Below are positions 1 through 7,802 of a DNA stretch of 20,017 nt, piece after piece. The stretch is from DATEMK01 sp035275625. Its GTDB lineage: Bacteria > Bacteroidota > Bacteroidia > AKYH767-A > OLB10. The notes under the pieces were generated by a model. It ran no database searches and was not told the DNA's origin. It was given only the letters and a program-made list of their open reading frames with translations. The first letter of the stretch is position 1, and each line of letters begins with the position of its first letter. The stretch is taken from contig DATEMK010000112.1 of NCBI GenBank assembly GCA_035275625.1, positions 1 through 20,017 of the forward strand. Reading direction: 5' to 3'. The position numbers were made by a program, and so were the translations under genes.

Positions 1-2
1 GA

Positions 3-938
3 GATCACAAGGAATACCTTATCCCTGAATTAATGGATATTCAACAACCCGTGTTGGAAGAGCATAAGGGCAATGTGCTGCGGTTTTTTTTCAAATACGA
101 AGACCTTCTCCCGCGCTCCATCATCACGCGGTTTATTGTCAGGATGCATGAGGATATAAAAGACGAGCAGCGCTGGCGCACTGGTGTTGTTTTATCAGTG
201 GATATTTTTAAGTCCACAGCCATCATCATTGCAGATTTAAAAGAACGAAGGATAGATATAACGCTCAGCGGGATGCGCAGGCGTGAGCATTTTGCTTTTA
301 TCAGAAAAACATTCCATGACCTTCACAAAATATTTGAAAAGATGGAAGTTACCGAATGGATTCCTTTACCCAGTGAAGAAAACCACAGCGTGGAGTATGC
401 TGAATTGATCGGCTATGAAGAAAGCGGTATTGAAGAATACTTTGTCGGAAAATTAAAAAAAAAATTTAAAGTAAAAGATCTGCTTGACGGAATTGAGCCT
501 GAAAATTTACGCAGGGAAAATTTTCAATGGGATGCTTTCCTATGCCATTCATCCAAAGACAAAACGGAGGTAAGAAAAATTACAGAAGAATTCAGGAAAA
601 AAAATATTTCTTATTGGCTAGATGAAGAACAAATTCAGCCCGGTGATAGTGTTATAGATAAAATAACAGATGGTTTGCTAAGAAGCAAAAATATAATTCC
701 ATGTCTCAGTAGTAATCAATTGCAGTCCGGCTGGTCAAAAACAGAATACCAGGGCATATTGGGTCGCGTAATCAGCGGCACGTCAAAACAGCGAATCACT
801 CCGTTAATTCTTGATAATATGACTGACAAAGACATTCCTTTATTTTTAGGAACCCTAAGGTGTGAAAGGTATCAATTAAAGCAACAGTTTAAAAGACTAG
901 TGGAGTATTTGGCGGTGAAGAAAAATTTTTCATCTTAG
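3..938 (+). CDS. Roco-family protein C-terminus: COR domain plus TIR domain (5' end outside window)
   Basis: The frame is open to the window edge. The codons before the Met at 33 read DHKEYLIPEL, which continues the COR domain, so that Met is internal and the gene starts upstream. Numbered from that Met, residues 1-105 resemble the C-terminal half of a COR domain (FFFKYEDLLPRSIITRFIVRMH, then WRTGVVL and RRIDITLSG). In known Roco proteins COR follows a Roc GTPase and often leucine-rich repeats. Residues 165-290 are a TIR domain: box 1 is WDAFLCHSSKD (166-176), then YWLDEEQIQPGDSV. Glu238 in GWSKTEYQ sits where NAD-cleaving TIR domains carry the catalytic Glu. A bacterial LRR-Roc-COR-TIR layout is known. 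NAD hydrolysis and a role in immunity or signalling are inference. The protein is predicted cytoplasmic, with no signal peptide or membrane segment in this part. The stop is TAG at 936-938. Confidence 0.85.
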   Translation, partial: DHKEYLIPELMDIQQPVLEEHKGNVLRFFFKYEDLLPRSIITRFIVRMHEDIKDEQRWRTGVVLSVDIFKSTAIIIADLKERRIDITLSGMRRREHFAFIRKTFHDLHKIFEKMEVTEWIPLPSEENHSVEYAELIGYEESGIEEYFVGKLKKKFKVKDLLDGIEPENLRRENFQWDAFLCHSSKDKTEVRKITEEFRKKNISYWLDEEQIQPGDSVIDKITDGLLRSKNIIPCLSSNQLQSGWSKTEYQGILGRVISGTSKQRITPLILDNMTDKDIPLFLGTLRCERYQLKQQFKRLVEYLAVKKNFSS

Positions 939-968
939 ATTAAGATATTAGAGTTCAGTTACCAATGG

Positions 969-1002
969 TTTTGTGAATTTAAAATAATAAATAATAACTT
1001 TT
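969..1002 (+). promoter_or_regulatory. Likely Bacteroidota-type promoter of the PIN gene
   Basis: TTTTG at 969-973 is followed after 21 bp by TAACTTTT at 995-1002. This is one base off the TAnnTTTG consensus, with the expected spacing. Transcription would begin near 1009, about 34 nt before the PIN start codon. The surrounding sequence is AT-rich, so chance matches are possible. Confidence 0.4.
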
Positions 1003-1042
1003 TTAAGCCCCTTGGAAGTCATTAAATTATAATCCAAACGAA

Positions 1043-2068
1043 ATGACAAAATTATTAATTGATACGTGTATTTGGTGGGATCTTGCCAAGACCGCGAATG
1101 GAGAAAAACTGTTGAGTTTATTAGAAGAGTTTATAAAAGAAGAGGAAGTTTCTCTTATAATTCCTGAAATCATAATTTCTGAATTTGATAGAAATAAAGA
1201 AAGAATTGTACGTGATGCTGCCAAAAGTCTTTCCAGTCATTTTGATAAGGTCAAAGAGATGGTTGTGAGTCATGGCGAACACAAAACTAAAACATTAATG
1301 GTATCCCAACTCAATGATTTGAATCATAAAATTCCAACTTTTGGTGAATCTATTTTCGGTTCTATTCAAAGAATAGAGAAATTATTTTCAGAATCTGAAA
1401 TACTTAAAACTACTGATGAAATAATATTAAGATCTGCGAAAAGAGCAATAGACAAAAAAGCTCCGTTCCATCTATCTAAAAATAGTATTGGTGATTCAAT
1501 TATTTTCGAATTATACTTAGAGTATAAATTAAGAAATGAGGCTCAGGAGTTTAAATTAATGTTTATTACACATAACAAAGATGATTTTAGTTTAAAAAAT
1601 GGAAATCAAAAAATACCGCATGGAGATATAGCTGGTGCTTTTGATTCAATAAAATCTTCTTATTTTATAAGCTTACCTGAAGCACTGCACTATATAAACT
1701 CTGAATTAATAAAGAACATAGAATTTGAAAATGATTGGCACTATGAACCAAGAGGGCTAACCGAAATGATGGATATGGCAAATGAATTAGAGCAAAAAAT
1801 ATGGTATAATCGTCATCAAATCAGAGCTTATAAAATTAAAAGGGGGGAAATAAAAATTATTGATAGAAAAGATTTTGATGTAAAAACCTCACATAAAACC
1901 ATTGTCAAGGATATCTGGGAAGGTGCAAAAAAATCAGCAAGAGCTGTAGAGAAGAAGTATGGAAAAGAAAATTTATCCTGGGATGATTTTGAATGGGGCA
2001 TGCTAAACGGAAAATTATCTGCAATTCGTTGGGTAAATGGAGATGAATGGGATAATCTGGATATTTGA
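1043..2068 (+). CDS. PIN-domain protein (DUF4935-like), putative ribonuclease
   Basis: The 341-residue product starts directly on the first PIN strand, MTKLLIDTCIWWD, which supports this ATG. The acidic residues expected of a PIN metal site are visible: Asp7 in LLIDTC, Glu47 in IIISEFDR, Asp151 in NSIGDSII, and Asp180/Asp181 in FITHNKDDF. Residues 1-210 are therefore a PIN-like fold with a long helical insertion (about 50-140). Residues 225-341 are a charged, Trp-rich tail I do not recognise. PIN domains are Mg2+-dependent ribonucleases used in toxin-antitoxin pairs, RNA processing and some defence systems. At more than twice the size of a VapC toxin, and with no small antitoxin-like ORF beside it, this is unlikely to be a classical VapC. 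It follows the TIR gene by 104 bp on the same strand and appears to have its own promoter. Target and role are unknown. Confidence 0.75.
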   Translation: MTKLLIDTCIWWDLAKTANGEKLLSLLEEFIKEEEVSLIIPEIIISEFDRNKERIVRDAAKSLSSHFDKVKEMVVSHGEHKTKTLMVSQLNDLNHKIPTFGESIFGSIQRIEKLFSESEILKTTDEIILRSAKRAIDKKAPFHLSKNSIGDSIIFELYLEYKLRNEAQEFKLMFITHNKDDFSLKNGNQKIPHGDIAGAFDSIKSSYFISLPEALHYINSELIKNIEFENDWHYEPRGLTEMMDMANELEQKIWYNRHQIRAYKIKRGEIKIIDRKDFDVKTSHKTIVKDIWEGAKKSARAVEKKYGKENLSWDDFEWGMLNGKLSAIRWVNGDEWDNLDI

Positions 2069-2183
2069 ATCCTACATCCTGACGGATCGCGAAGCACCTG
2101 TAAGGTTTAAAAAAATCAAAAGACATTATTAGTGCGACCTTACACAGTTTATTGAACAGACTCCTTCCTCAAACCCCCAAAGA

Positions 2184-2488
2184 CTCCATGAACTCAAAGT
2201 ACAAGTCTTCGAACTCAGCTTTGAAGTCTGTGTTGTAAACTCCTGTGTCTTTGAACTTCAAAAACGCGTCTTTGAACTATAACCCGGAGTCTTTGAACAC
2301 TGACTGTGAGGATAAAGACATTAACAAAGAGTCTGTGAACTTATACTTTTTGTCTTTGAACTTCAACAAAGAATCTTTGAACTTATACTCTGTGTCTTTG
2401 AATCAAGGCTTGCAGTCTTCGGACATAGGTTAAGAATCTCTGAACTTACGTTTGATGTCTTTGAACTCAGACTCTGAATCTCTGGATG
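2184..2488. repeat. Phased 21-bp repeat array, about 15 units, core GTCTTTGAACT
   Basis: An 11-bp core, gtctttgaact, recurs at exactly 21-bp steps: 2184, 2205, 2226, 2247, 2268, 2289, 2310 (very degenerate), 2331, 2352, 2373, 2394, 2415, 2436, 2457 and 2478 (degenerate). Copies at 2247, 2268, 2352 and 2457 are perfect; most others differ at one to three positions. The 10 bp between cores are poorly conserved. Every unit stays in register with no indel, as expected for a heptad code. On the plus strand the core reads Ser-Leu-Asn in one frame, but stop codons at 2236 and 2431 interrupt it. On the minus strand the right half reads as Ser/Lys-rich heptads. I do not call a gene. The array fills most of the gap between the PIN gene and the next secreted-protein gene. 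Confidence 0.8.
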
Positions 2489-2560
2489 CACATTGAAATA
2501 TTTAAAAAAGAAAAGTGTTACCTCTTTTTCAGCTACGCTGAATCTGATAATAAATTTATT

Positions 2561-2568
2561 TACTTTTG
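2561..2568 (+). promoter_or_regulatory. Possible -7 element before the secreted propeller gene
   Basis: TACTTTTG at 2561-2568 fits the Bacteroidota -7 consensus TAnnTTTG exactly, but no good TTTG lies 19-21 bp upstream (the bases there read gctg). If real, transcription would start only about 14 nt before the ATG at 2589, which would exclude the longer TTG start at 2493. Confidence 0.25.
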
Positions 2569-2588
2569 ATCTGCCAAATTCTTTCCGC

Positions 2589-5258
2589 ATGATTTCATTC
2601 AGACCTTCCCTGTTATTTATTTTTCTTTTTACCGTCATTATAAACAGCAATGCTCAAATTCCCGGTCTCGCCTATCAAAAAAACTTTGGCGGATCCTCAG
2701 ATGAGTTTGCCACTGAGGTGCATCAGACTGCAGATGGTGGTTTTATTGTGATTGGATATTCAGACTCACCTGATGGGGATGTTACAGGAAATTATGGATG
2801 GAAAGATGTATGGGTTATCAAACTCGACAGTGCGCTGGACATGCAATGGCAAAAAAATTACGGAGGATCAGCTTTTGATCAGGGAATGGAAATCATTCAA
2901 AGAGCTGACGGAGGTTATACATTTATGGCACTAAGCCAATCTGATGATCATGATGTGACAGGAAATCATGGACAAAGTGATATATGGATAGTAAAGCTGG
3001 ATAATGCAGGAAATATTCAATCCGAAAGAAGTTATGGAGGATCCTTTCATGAGTCTGACTCGTTTGTATTTCCGGAAATGAAATTCACGGATGACGGTGG
3101 TCTTTTGGTTGTGACAAGTTCGAACTCAAATGATGGTGATGTGAGCGGTAATCATGGAGGACCAGATGTCTGGGTGTTTAAAACAGACAGCACGGGAAAT
3201 ATTCAGTGGCAAAAATGCCTTGGGGGAAGCAATGCCGATAACGGATATTCAATAGATGCAACTTATGACGGAGGATATATTGTTGCCGGAGATACAAAAT
3301 CAATTGATGGAGATGTAACAGGCTTGCACGATCCCGGAGGTTTCACAGTTGACTACTGGATCGTGAAGCTTGATTCATCGGGAACCATTCAATGGCAGAA
3401 ATGCCTTGGAGGAACAGAGAGTGAGGTTCCGGATAAAATAATTCAATTGAGCGATTCAAATTATGTTGTTACAGGTTATACGTTTTCTGATGATGGTGAC
3501 GTCACATCAATCCATGGTTCCAGTGATGGATGGATAGTAAAGCTTGATACAGCCGGAAACATTATATGGCAGCGCTGCCTCGGAGGCAGCGGTTCTGATA
3601 GAATAAGCTCTTTACAACAACTTAATGACGGTGGATTTATTGGTTCAGGTTATACAATCTCCACTGATGGAATGGTAAGCGGGCTGCGTGGCGGATATGA
3701 TACCTGGGTGGTAAAGGTGGATTCAGCCTGTTCATTGCAATGGCAAAAATGCTTAGGCGGGAGCGACTTTGATGGCGGCTATAGTATAGACCTTACAACC
3801 AACGGCTATGTAGTAGGGGGATACGGGCATTCAAATGATATTGATGTGACCAATAATAAAGGCGGCTATGATTCCTGGGTATTAAGTCTTGCATCTCATT
3901 ATAATTCAATAACAGGGCAGGTGTATTATGATACGATTACTAACGGGCAGCTTGATGCCGGTGAGCCGGTAATTTACAATAAAATTATTTCTGAGCCGGG
4001 AACAGGAAGAATCGCGTTAACGGGCCCGGATGGCAAGTATAACCTGACGTTGCTCACTCCAGGCTCATTCAGCGTGCAGGCTCCAGGGGTCAGCAATTAT
4101 ACAATATCACCGCCTTTTCATACCGCAGCATTTGCTGCTCTTGATGAAATGGATTCATTGAATGATTTTCCTGCCGCGCCCATTCCCGGCATCCATGATT
4201 TGCAGATTGACCTGGTTCCGTACGGTGATTATTCTCCGGGCTTCACAGGAGGTTATGGGCTTGTTTGTAAAAATGCAGGAACTACTTTTCAATCTGCAAC
4301 AGTAAAGCTGTTTCCCGGAGATTATCTCACTTACCAGAGTTCCTCTGTTCCGCCTGCAATAGTAACTGCTGATTCTATTGTGTGGAATGCCGTAAATCTT
4401 GTTCCCCTGCAGGAAACGATTATCGGTGTAATATTCAGCGTCAGCATAACAGCGCCCGTTGGTTCGCCTATTGAGACATCTTCACAAATTGAACCCATAA
4501 CAACTGACGTTTCGCCCGCTGATAACAGCGCAGGCTGGAGAAATTATGTAACATCTTCAGCGGATCCCAATGATAAAATAGTATCCGACAGCATCCTTAC
4601 TACTACGCAGGTTGCCTCACAGACCTACCTTGACTATATCATCCGTTTTCAAAATACTGGTACTGATACCGCAGTTAATGTAATGATAACGGACAATATA
4701 AGCCGTCACCTTGATATGACAACGTTTGAATATAGAAATGCAAGCCACCCGGTGCAGGCGGATTACCAGCAGGCATCACGGCTTATTATTTTTCATTTTG
4801 ACAACATTCAATTGGCCGACAGCAATGTAAACGAACCGTTAAGCCATGGCTTTGTTCATTACCGGATCAAACCTTATGATACACTTACAGCAGGGCATAA
4901 TATAGTGAATAAAGCAGCAATATTTTTTGATTTCAACCTGCCTGTCATTACCAATACCGTGAAAACGCGCATAGTGCTTCCTGTTTCTGTGGAGGAAAAC
5001 CAAAGCGCTTTCCTTTCATTCCGGGTGTACCCGAATCCTGCCGGCAACCAGTTAATAGTTACTGATTATTTGTTAACAGGAGAAGAGGGTGAAGTGATTG
5101 TTTATGATTTATTTGGCAGAGAAGTTTATCAATCGAAGGTTTCAGCTACGGAACACAAAATCAAAATTGATGTTTCACGATTCAACAGCGGAATTTATTT
5201 CTTACGCATGTCATCCGGCAGCGTGCAAGTCAGCAAAAAATTTGCAGTGCAGCATTGA
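2589..5258 (+). CDS. Secreted seven-repeat beta-propeller protein with T9SS type A sorting domain
   Basis: I place the start at the ATG at 2589 (889 aa), because it opens directly onto a signal peptide: MISFRPSLLFIFLF... ending NSNAQ, with cleavage near residue 23. A TTG at 2493 would add 32 residues and bury that peptide. Residues 28-440 hold seven tandem repeats of about 58-62 residues with the pattern WQKCLGGS-D-DGGY-V-G-DGDVTG-HGG-D-WVVKLDS-GNIQ, which suggests a seven-bladed propeller. Residues 440-500 resemble an SdrD B-type module (GQVYYD...DAGEP...GPDGKYNL). Residues 657-793 are a DUF11-like module of the kind called DUF7619 (PNDKIVSDS, YIIRFQNTGTDTA, NKAAIFFDFNLPVITNT). Residues 800-889 are the T9SS sorting domain (FRVYPNPAGNQL, DLFGREV, SGIYFLRM). 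Likely exported by Sec and T9SS to the cell surface or medium. The ligand is unknown. It converges on the next gene, 151 bp away. Confidence 0.88.
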   Translation: MISFRPSLLFIFLFTVIINSNAQIPGLAYQKNFGGSSDEFATEVHQTADGGFIVIGYSDSPDGDVTGNYGWKDVWVIKLDSALDMQWQKNYGGSAFDQGMEIIQRADGGYTFMALSQSDDHDVTGNHGQSDIWIVKLDNAGNIQSERSYGGSFHESDSFVFPEMKFTDDGGLLVVTSSNSNDGDVSGNHGGPDVWVFKTDSTGNIQWQKCLGGSNADNGYSIDATYDGGYIVAGDTKSIDGDVTGLHDPGGFTVDYWIVKLDSSGTIQWQKCLGGTESEVPDKIIQLSDSNYVVTGYTFSDDGDVTSIHGSSDGWIVKLDTAGNIIWQRCLGGSGSDRISSLQQLNDGGFIGSGYTISTDGMVSGLRGGYDTWVVKVDSACSLQWQKCLGGSDFDGGYSIDLTTNGYVVGGYGHSNDIDVTNNKGGYDSWVLSLASHYNSITGQVYYDTITNGQLDAGEPVIYNKIISEPGTGRIALTGPDGKYNLTLLTPGSFSVQAPGVSNYTISPPFHTAAFAALDEMDSLNDFPAAPIPGIHDLQIDLVPYGDYSPGFTGGYGLVCKNAGTTFQSATVKLFPGDYLTYQSSSVPPAIVTADSIVWNAVNLVPLQETIIGVIFSVSITAPVGSPIETSSQIEPITTDVSPADNSAGWRNYVTSSADPNDKIVSDSILTTTQVASQTYLDYIIRFQNTGTDTAVNVMITDNISRHLDMTTFEYRNASHPVQADYQQASRLIIFHFDNIQLADSNVNEPLSHGFVHYRIKPYDTLTAGHNIVNKAAIFFDFNLPVITNTVKTRIVLPVSVEENQSAFLSFRVYPNPAGNQLIVTDYLLTGEEGEVIVYDLFGREVYQSKVSATEHKIKIDVSRFNSGIYFLRMSSGSVQVSKKFAVQH
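2673..3900 (+). repeat. Seven propeller-type protein repeats, about 60 codons each
   Basis: Seven units begin at YQKNFGGS, WQKNYGGS, SERSYGGS, WQKCLGGS, WQKCLGGT, WQRCLGGS and WQKCLGGS. Each has a middle DGGY-V-G strand and ends in D-W(I/V)VKLDS. The last unit ends WVLSLAS, so its closing strand has diverged. Units 4-7 share the WQ(K/R)CLGG opening and are more alike than units 1-3. Confidence 0.8.
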
Positions 5259-5409
5259 AATACATGTGTGCCGCCCTGTTATTCTCCTGTTGTGTACTTT
5301 CCAAGTCTCCGTTTTTCGGGACGCGGAAACCCCGGGGAGGAAAATAAGATTTTAATTTAATTTAAGAATCAGGATACAGGTTTCGCCCGGAGCTGTTTCA
5401 ATCGCGATT

Positions 5410-7119
5410 TCATTCCCTGATTATTTTCTTTACTACTATGCGACCATCCCGTAAAGTAATTTTTAGAAAATAAATACCGGCAGGCTGATCAGAAATATTT
5501 ATTTCATTTTTTGCTTTAAGCATGGTCATTGAGAAAACATTTTCACCAAGCATATCTGTAATTTCAATTTTATATGGTGATGCCGGAGCGGCAATAACAA
5601 ACGCACCGTTAGACGGATTGGGAAAAACTGAAAAAGATGAGTTCAGGGCAATCTCATCTTTACCTGTAAGAATTGACGGAACTATGTGGCTGTAATAAAC
5701 ATCTTGTTCACCATTAAAAGTATTTGCCCACGCAAGGTGAGCCCCGTTATTGTCAGAGATCATATCAAAATAATCACCCATTTTATCCTGGTTAGGGTAA
5801 CCCACATGAGGATCAAAACCTGCTGACATCTTCTCATTGGCAGACCATGTGGCTCCCTGGTCAACGGAATAAGAATAGTAAAGCGCTGAAGAATCAGACC
5901 CGGCAGGTGCATCACGGGTATCGAGCCATACAATATCAATCCTTCCATTTGGCGCAACCGACATGGTTGCAAACCACTGGGTATTTGATGTTGAAGTGTC
6001 ATCGTTTACTTTTTGCTGAGCGCTCCATATTGTCCCCCCGTTGACGCTTTTCATAAATATCACATCGCCCGGATCGCCTGAAAAAAGTATTACCGATAAA
6101 GCAACATAAATATTTCCCGATCCCGGGCCGCTGGAGCGGTCTATATCAATATTTACCTGGCCTAATATGCCGTCAGGATTAACAGGGGTATAAAAACCTA
6201 TGCTTGCATTTAAAGCTATTGTTACAGTGTTCCAATTAATTGTTGAGCCGGGAATTTTAGCATTGGGCGATTTAGCAATTGCCAGCGTATCACTCGTCCA
6301 TCCTGACCCGCCAATGAACAAGCTGCCGTTAATTCCGACAGCCATGGTTCCAAATGCAGGAATGCCAGCCACGGGAGTACAACTTTCAAAGCTGCTTCCT
6401 CCTGTGCTTGAACGGGTAAAATTACCCGGCCAACAAAAAGAATAAAGCTGCGTCCAGGTTGAGTAAATATTACCATTACCGATTCCCCCGGTGCGGTCAA
6501 TGGTCATCCATTGCTTATCACCTCCTCCTATATCCACTCCATTGTTCCATGTAACACCCCCGTCAGTACTTTCAAATACTTTGCAGGGATATTGGTTTCC
6601 ATTTACGGTGAGGCTGTTATAATAAAAATTTCCGTTAAGGTCATAATCAAGAACAGGATCAGAACGAAAAATACCGGAATCTATGACTCCGGGAAATGTC
6701 CAGGTTTGACCTGCATCAGATGAGTAAGCCCATCCTGCCTGTCTGAAATTACTGGATACATTATCAAATTGCCGCCAACCGATAACCATTTCATTTGGAT
6801 TCAATGGATTCACTGCTATGTTTGGTTCATTGGCTGCATCATCTGAAATGTTTTGCCCTGCAGCGTTCACATTTACCTGGTTTGTAAAAATGGTGCTGCC
6901 GGTGAGTTGCGAAGTCTTGGTATTCCTGTACTGATATTTGAATGCCGGTGTGGTTTTTTTATTACTATGCTTGTTTGGAAGATATGCATCGCCAGGAGTT
7001 TCATGATGTATCTTCTCCATCTCTCCGGGATCCAAACGAAAATGTTGTCCATTTAAAACAAATGGAAATAAAAATACAATTACAAAGCTAAACCTGACTA
7101 ATTGTGTAGTGATTTTCAT
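5410..7119 (-). CDS. Secreted Asp-box (sialidase-fold) protein with T9SS type A sorting domain
   Basis: The 569-residue protein begins with a signal peptide, MKITTQLVRFSFVIVFLFPF, ending near NGQ (25). NEPNIAVNPLNPNEMVIGW (97-115) is the typical first strand of BNR/sialidase-like propellers. Asp-box motifs (S-x-D-x-G-x-x-W) follow at 133-140 (SSDAGQTW), 184-191 (STDGGVTW), 358-365 (SVNGGTIW) and 418-425 (SVDQGATW), with a degenerate copy at 237-244. Residues 495-569 are a T9SS sorting domain (FSVFPNPSNGAF, DMLGENVF, PAGIYFLKI). Asp-boxes mark a propeller fold, not an activity. I do not see a clear Arg triad or the Tyr/Glu pair of true sialidases, so glycosidase activity is unproven. The upstream region is occupied by the RAYT element, and no convincing promoter is visible. 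Confidence 0.85.
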   Translation of the reverse strand: MKITTQLVRFSFVIVFLFPFVLNGQHFRLDPGEMEKIHHETPGDAYLPNKHSNKKTTPAFKYQYRNTKTSQLTGSTIFTNQVNVNAAGQNISDDAANEPNIAVNPLNPNEMVIGWRQFDNVSSNFRQAGWAYSSDAGQTWTFPGVIDSGIFRSDPVLDYDLNGNFYYNSLTVNGNQYPCKVFESTDGGVTWNNGVDIGGGDKQWMTIDRTGGIGNGNIYSTWTQLYSFCWPGNFTRSSTGGSSFESCTPVAGIPAFGTMAVGINGSLFIGGSGWTSDTLAIAKSPNAKIPGSTINWNTVTIALNASIGFYTPVNPDGILGQVNIDIDRSSGPGSGNIYVALSVILFSGDPGDVIFMKSVNGGTIWSAQQKVNDDTSTSNTQWFATMSVAPNGRIDIVWLDTRDAPAGSDSSALYYSYSVDQGATWSANEKMSAGFDPHVGYPNQDKMGDYFDMISDNNGAHLAWANTFNGEQDVYYSHIVPSILTGKDEIALNSSFSVFPNPSNGAFVIAAPASPYKIEITDMLGENVFSMTMLKAKNEINISDQPAGIYFLKITLRDGRIVVKKIIRE

Positions 7120-7159
7120 ATATTGAAGCTTTTAGTCAAATTAATTTTTTTTCGTGAAT

Positions 7160-7211
7160 TTGCGCCCTTGTTGGTGTTGTGTGTTAGCCAGAGGGCAGAG
7201 ACACCAACAAG
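7160..7211 (-). repeat. Left REP-like hairpin of the RAYT element
   Basis: An 11-bp perfect stem (cttgttggtgt 7167-7177; acaccaacaag 7201-7211) encloses a 23-nt loop, with the foot ttgcgcc at 7160-7166. It lies about 41 bp upstream of the start codon of the Asp-box gene. Confidence 0.85.
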
Positions 7212-7259
7212 CATTGGAGGACTGAACACAATATTTTCATATCTCATTTTCATATCTTT

Positions 7260-7790
7260 TTAAAAATTCCCATTCTGTGCTTTCCTTTTCATAAAACCGG
7301 ATGCTTGAATATTTGTAATCTTCAGCCTCGACAGAAAGCTGCCCTGCCTACCGGCAGGCAGGCATTTTTCCTGAACAGGATTGTTATGAATGTAATCCAG
7401 CTTTTGTTCTAATACTTTCCGTGAATAAATATCAACTGAAAGTGCATTTCTTTCCCATACCTGGTAAGCGCAGTCTTTGGCGTCAACTTTAAATTTTTCC
7501 AAAACAAGAGGATGATTCTTCTCCAGGTCCTTAATAATTTGCTGCGATGTAAATTTAAGAAAATCGCGCTGCACATGCTCTCTTTTTGTATTTTCACCCA
7601 TTCGCCAGACCAGGTGAATATGATTGGGCATAATGACAAAGCTGAAAACTTCAATTCTTCTTTGAGCCGTTAAATAACGGAGGCTTGAAATTATGATGTC
7701 TTTGTATTTATCCGGTTTCAGCAAATGCTTCCATTCAAGTATGGTTGCAGTAAAAAACTGGATGGGATGTTGTTCGCTTGCATCTTGCAT
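7260..7790 (-). CDS. REP-associated tyrosine transposase (RAYT), C-terminus frameshifted
   Basis: The 176-residue reading carries the Y1/HUH features: FSFVIMPNHIHLVW gives the HUH pair His57/His59, and Tyr133 in LDYIHNNPV is the single catalytic tyrosine. RAYTs nick and move REP hairpins as single-stranded DNA. After NPVQEK the protein departs from the family: residues 143-150 (CLPAGRQG) come from a 20-bp palindrome at 7343-7362, and the rest is out of frame. Removing those 20 bp joins gaaaaatg to gcagcttt. This restores NPVQEKWQLSVEAEDYKYSS, then IRFYEKESTEWEFLKR, a family-like C-terminus ending at a TGA at 7237-7239 (177 aa). The gene is therefore intact through the catalytic Tyr but has an altered tail. 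Whether the product still works is unknown. It starts at the ATG at 7790, 13 bp from the right hairpin. Confidence 0.85.
   Translation of the reverse strand: MQDASEQHPIQFFTATILEWKHLLKPDKYKDIIISSLRYLTAQRRIEVFSFVIMPNHIHLVWRMGENTKREHVQRDFLKFTSQQIIKDLEKNHPLVLEKFKVDAKDCAYQVWERNALSVDIYSRKVLEQKLDYIHNNPVQEKCLPAGRQGSFLSRLKITNIQASGFMKRKAQNGNF
7343..7362. repeat. 20-bp palindromic insertion inside the RAYT gene
   Basis: Plus strand cctgcctaccggcaggcagg. Stem cctgcc (7343-7348) pairs with ggcagg (7353-7358) around loop tacc. On the coding strand it gives CLPAGRQG and shifts the frame by two. From memory, peptide strings such as LPAGRQ recur in unrelated proteins of Bacteroidota and candidate-phylum genomes, suggesting a dispersed palindrome family. 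It differs in sequence from the hairpins flanking the element. Confidence 0.8.
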
Positions 7791-7802
7791 GGTGCTAAAT
7801 TA

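Noticed and set aside
2245..2433. Short plus-strand ORF of Ser-Leu-Asn heptads inside the 21-bp array
   Set aside because: It is one open stretch of a longer phased array that continues past stop codons on both sides. There is no start context or protein family, so the DNA repeat is the safer call.
2184..2488. CRISPR array
   Set aside because: The unit is only 21 bp with an 11-bp imperfect core and 10-bp linkers. There are no unique spacers of usual length and no cas genes.
2493..2588. N-terminal extension of the propeller gene from a TTG at 2493
   Set aside because: It would place 32 polar and mixed residues ahead of a good signal peptide. The ATG at 2589 is the better start.
5280..5345. 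Bidirectional terminator between the convergent genes
   Set aside because: The GC-rich stretch around 5310-5340 forms only short imperfect stems, with no clear T-run on either strand.
5098..5355. Plus-strand ORF overlapping the end of the propeller gene
   Set aside because: It lies in another frame over the sorting domain, and its tail runs into intergenic sequence without any recognisable motif.
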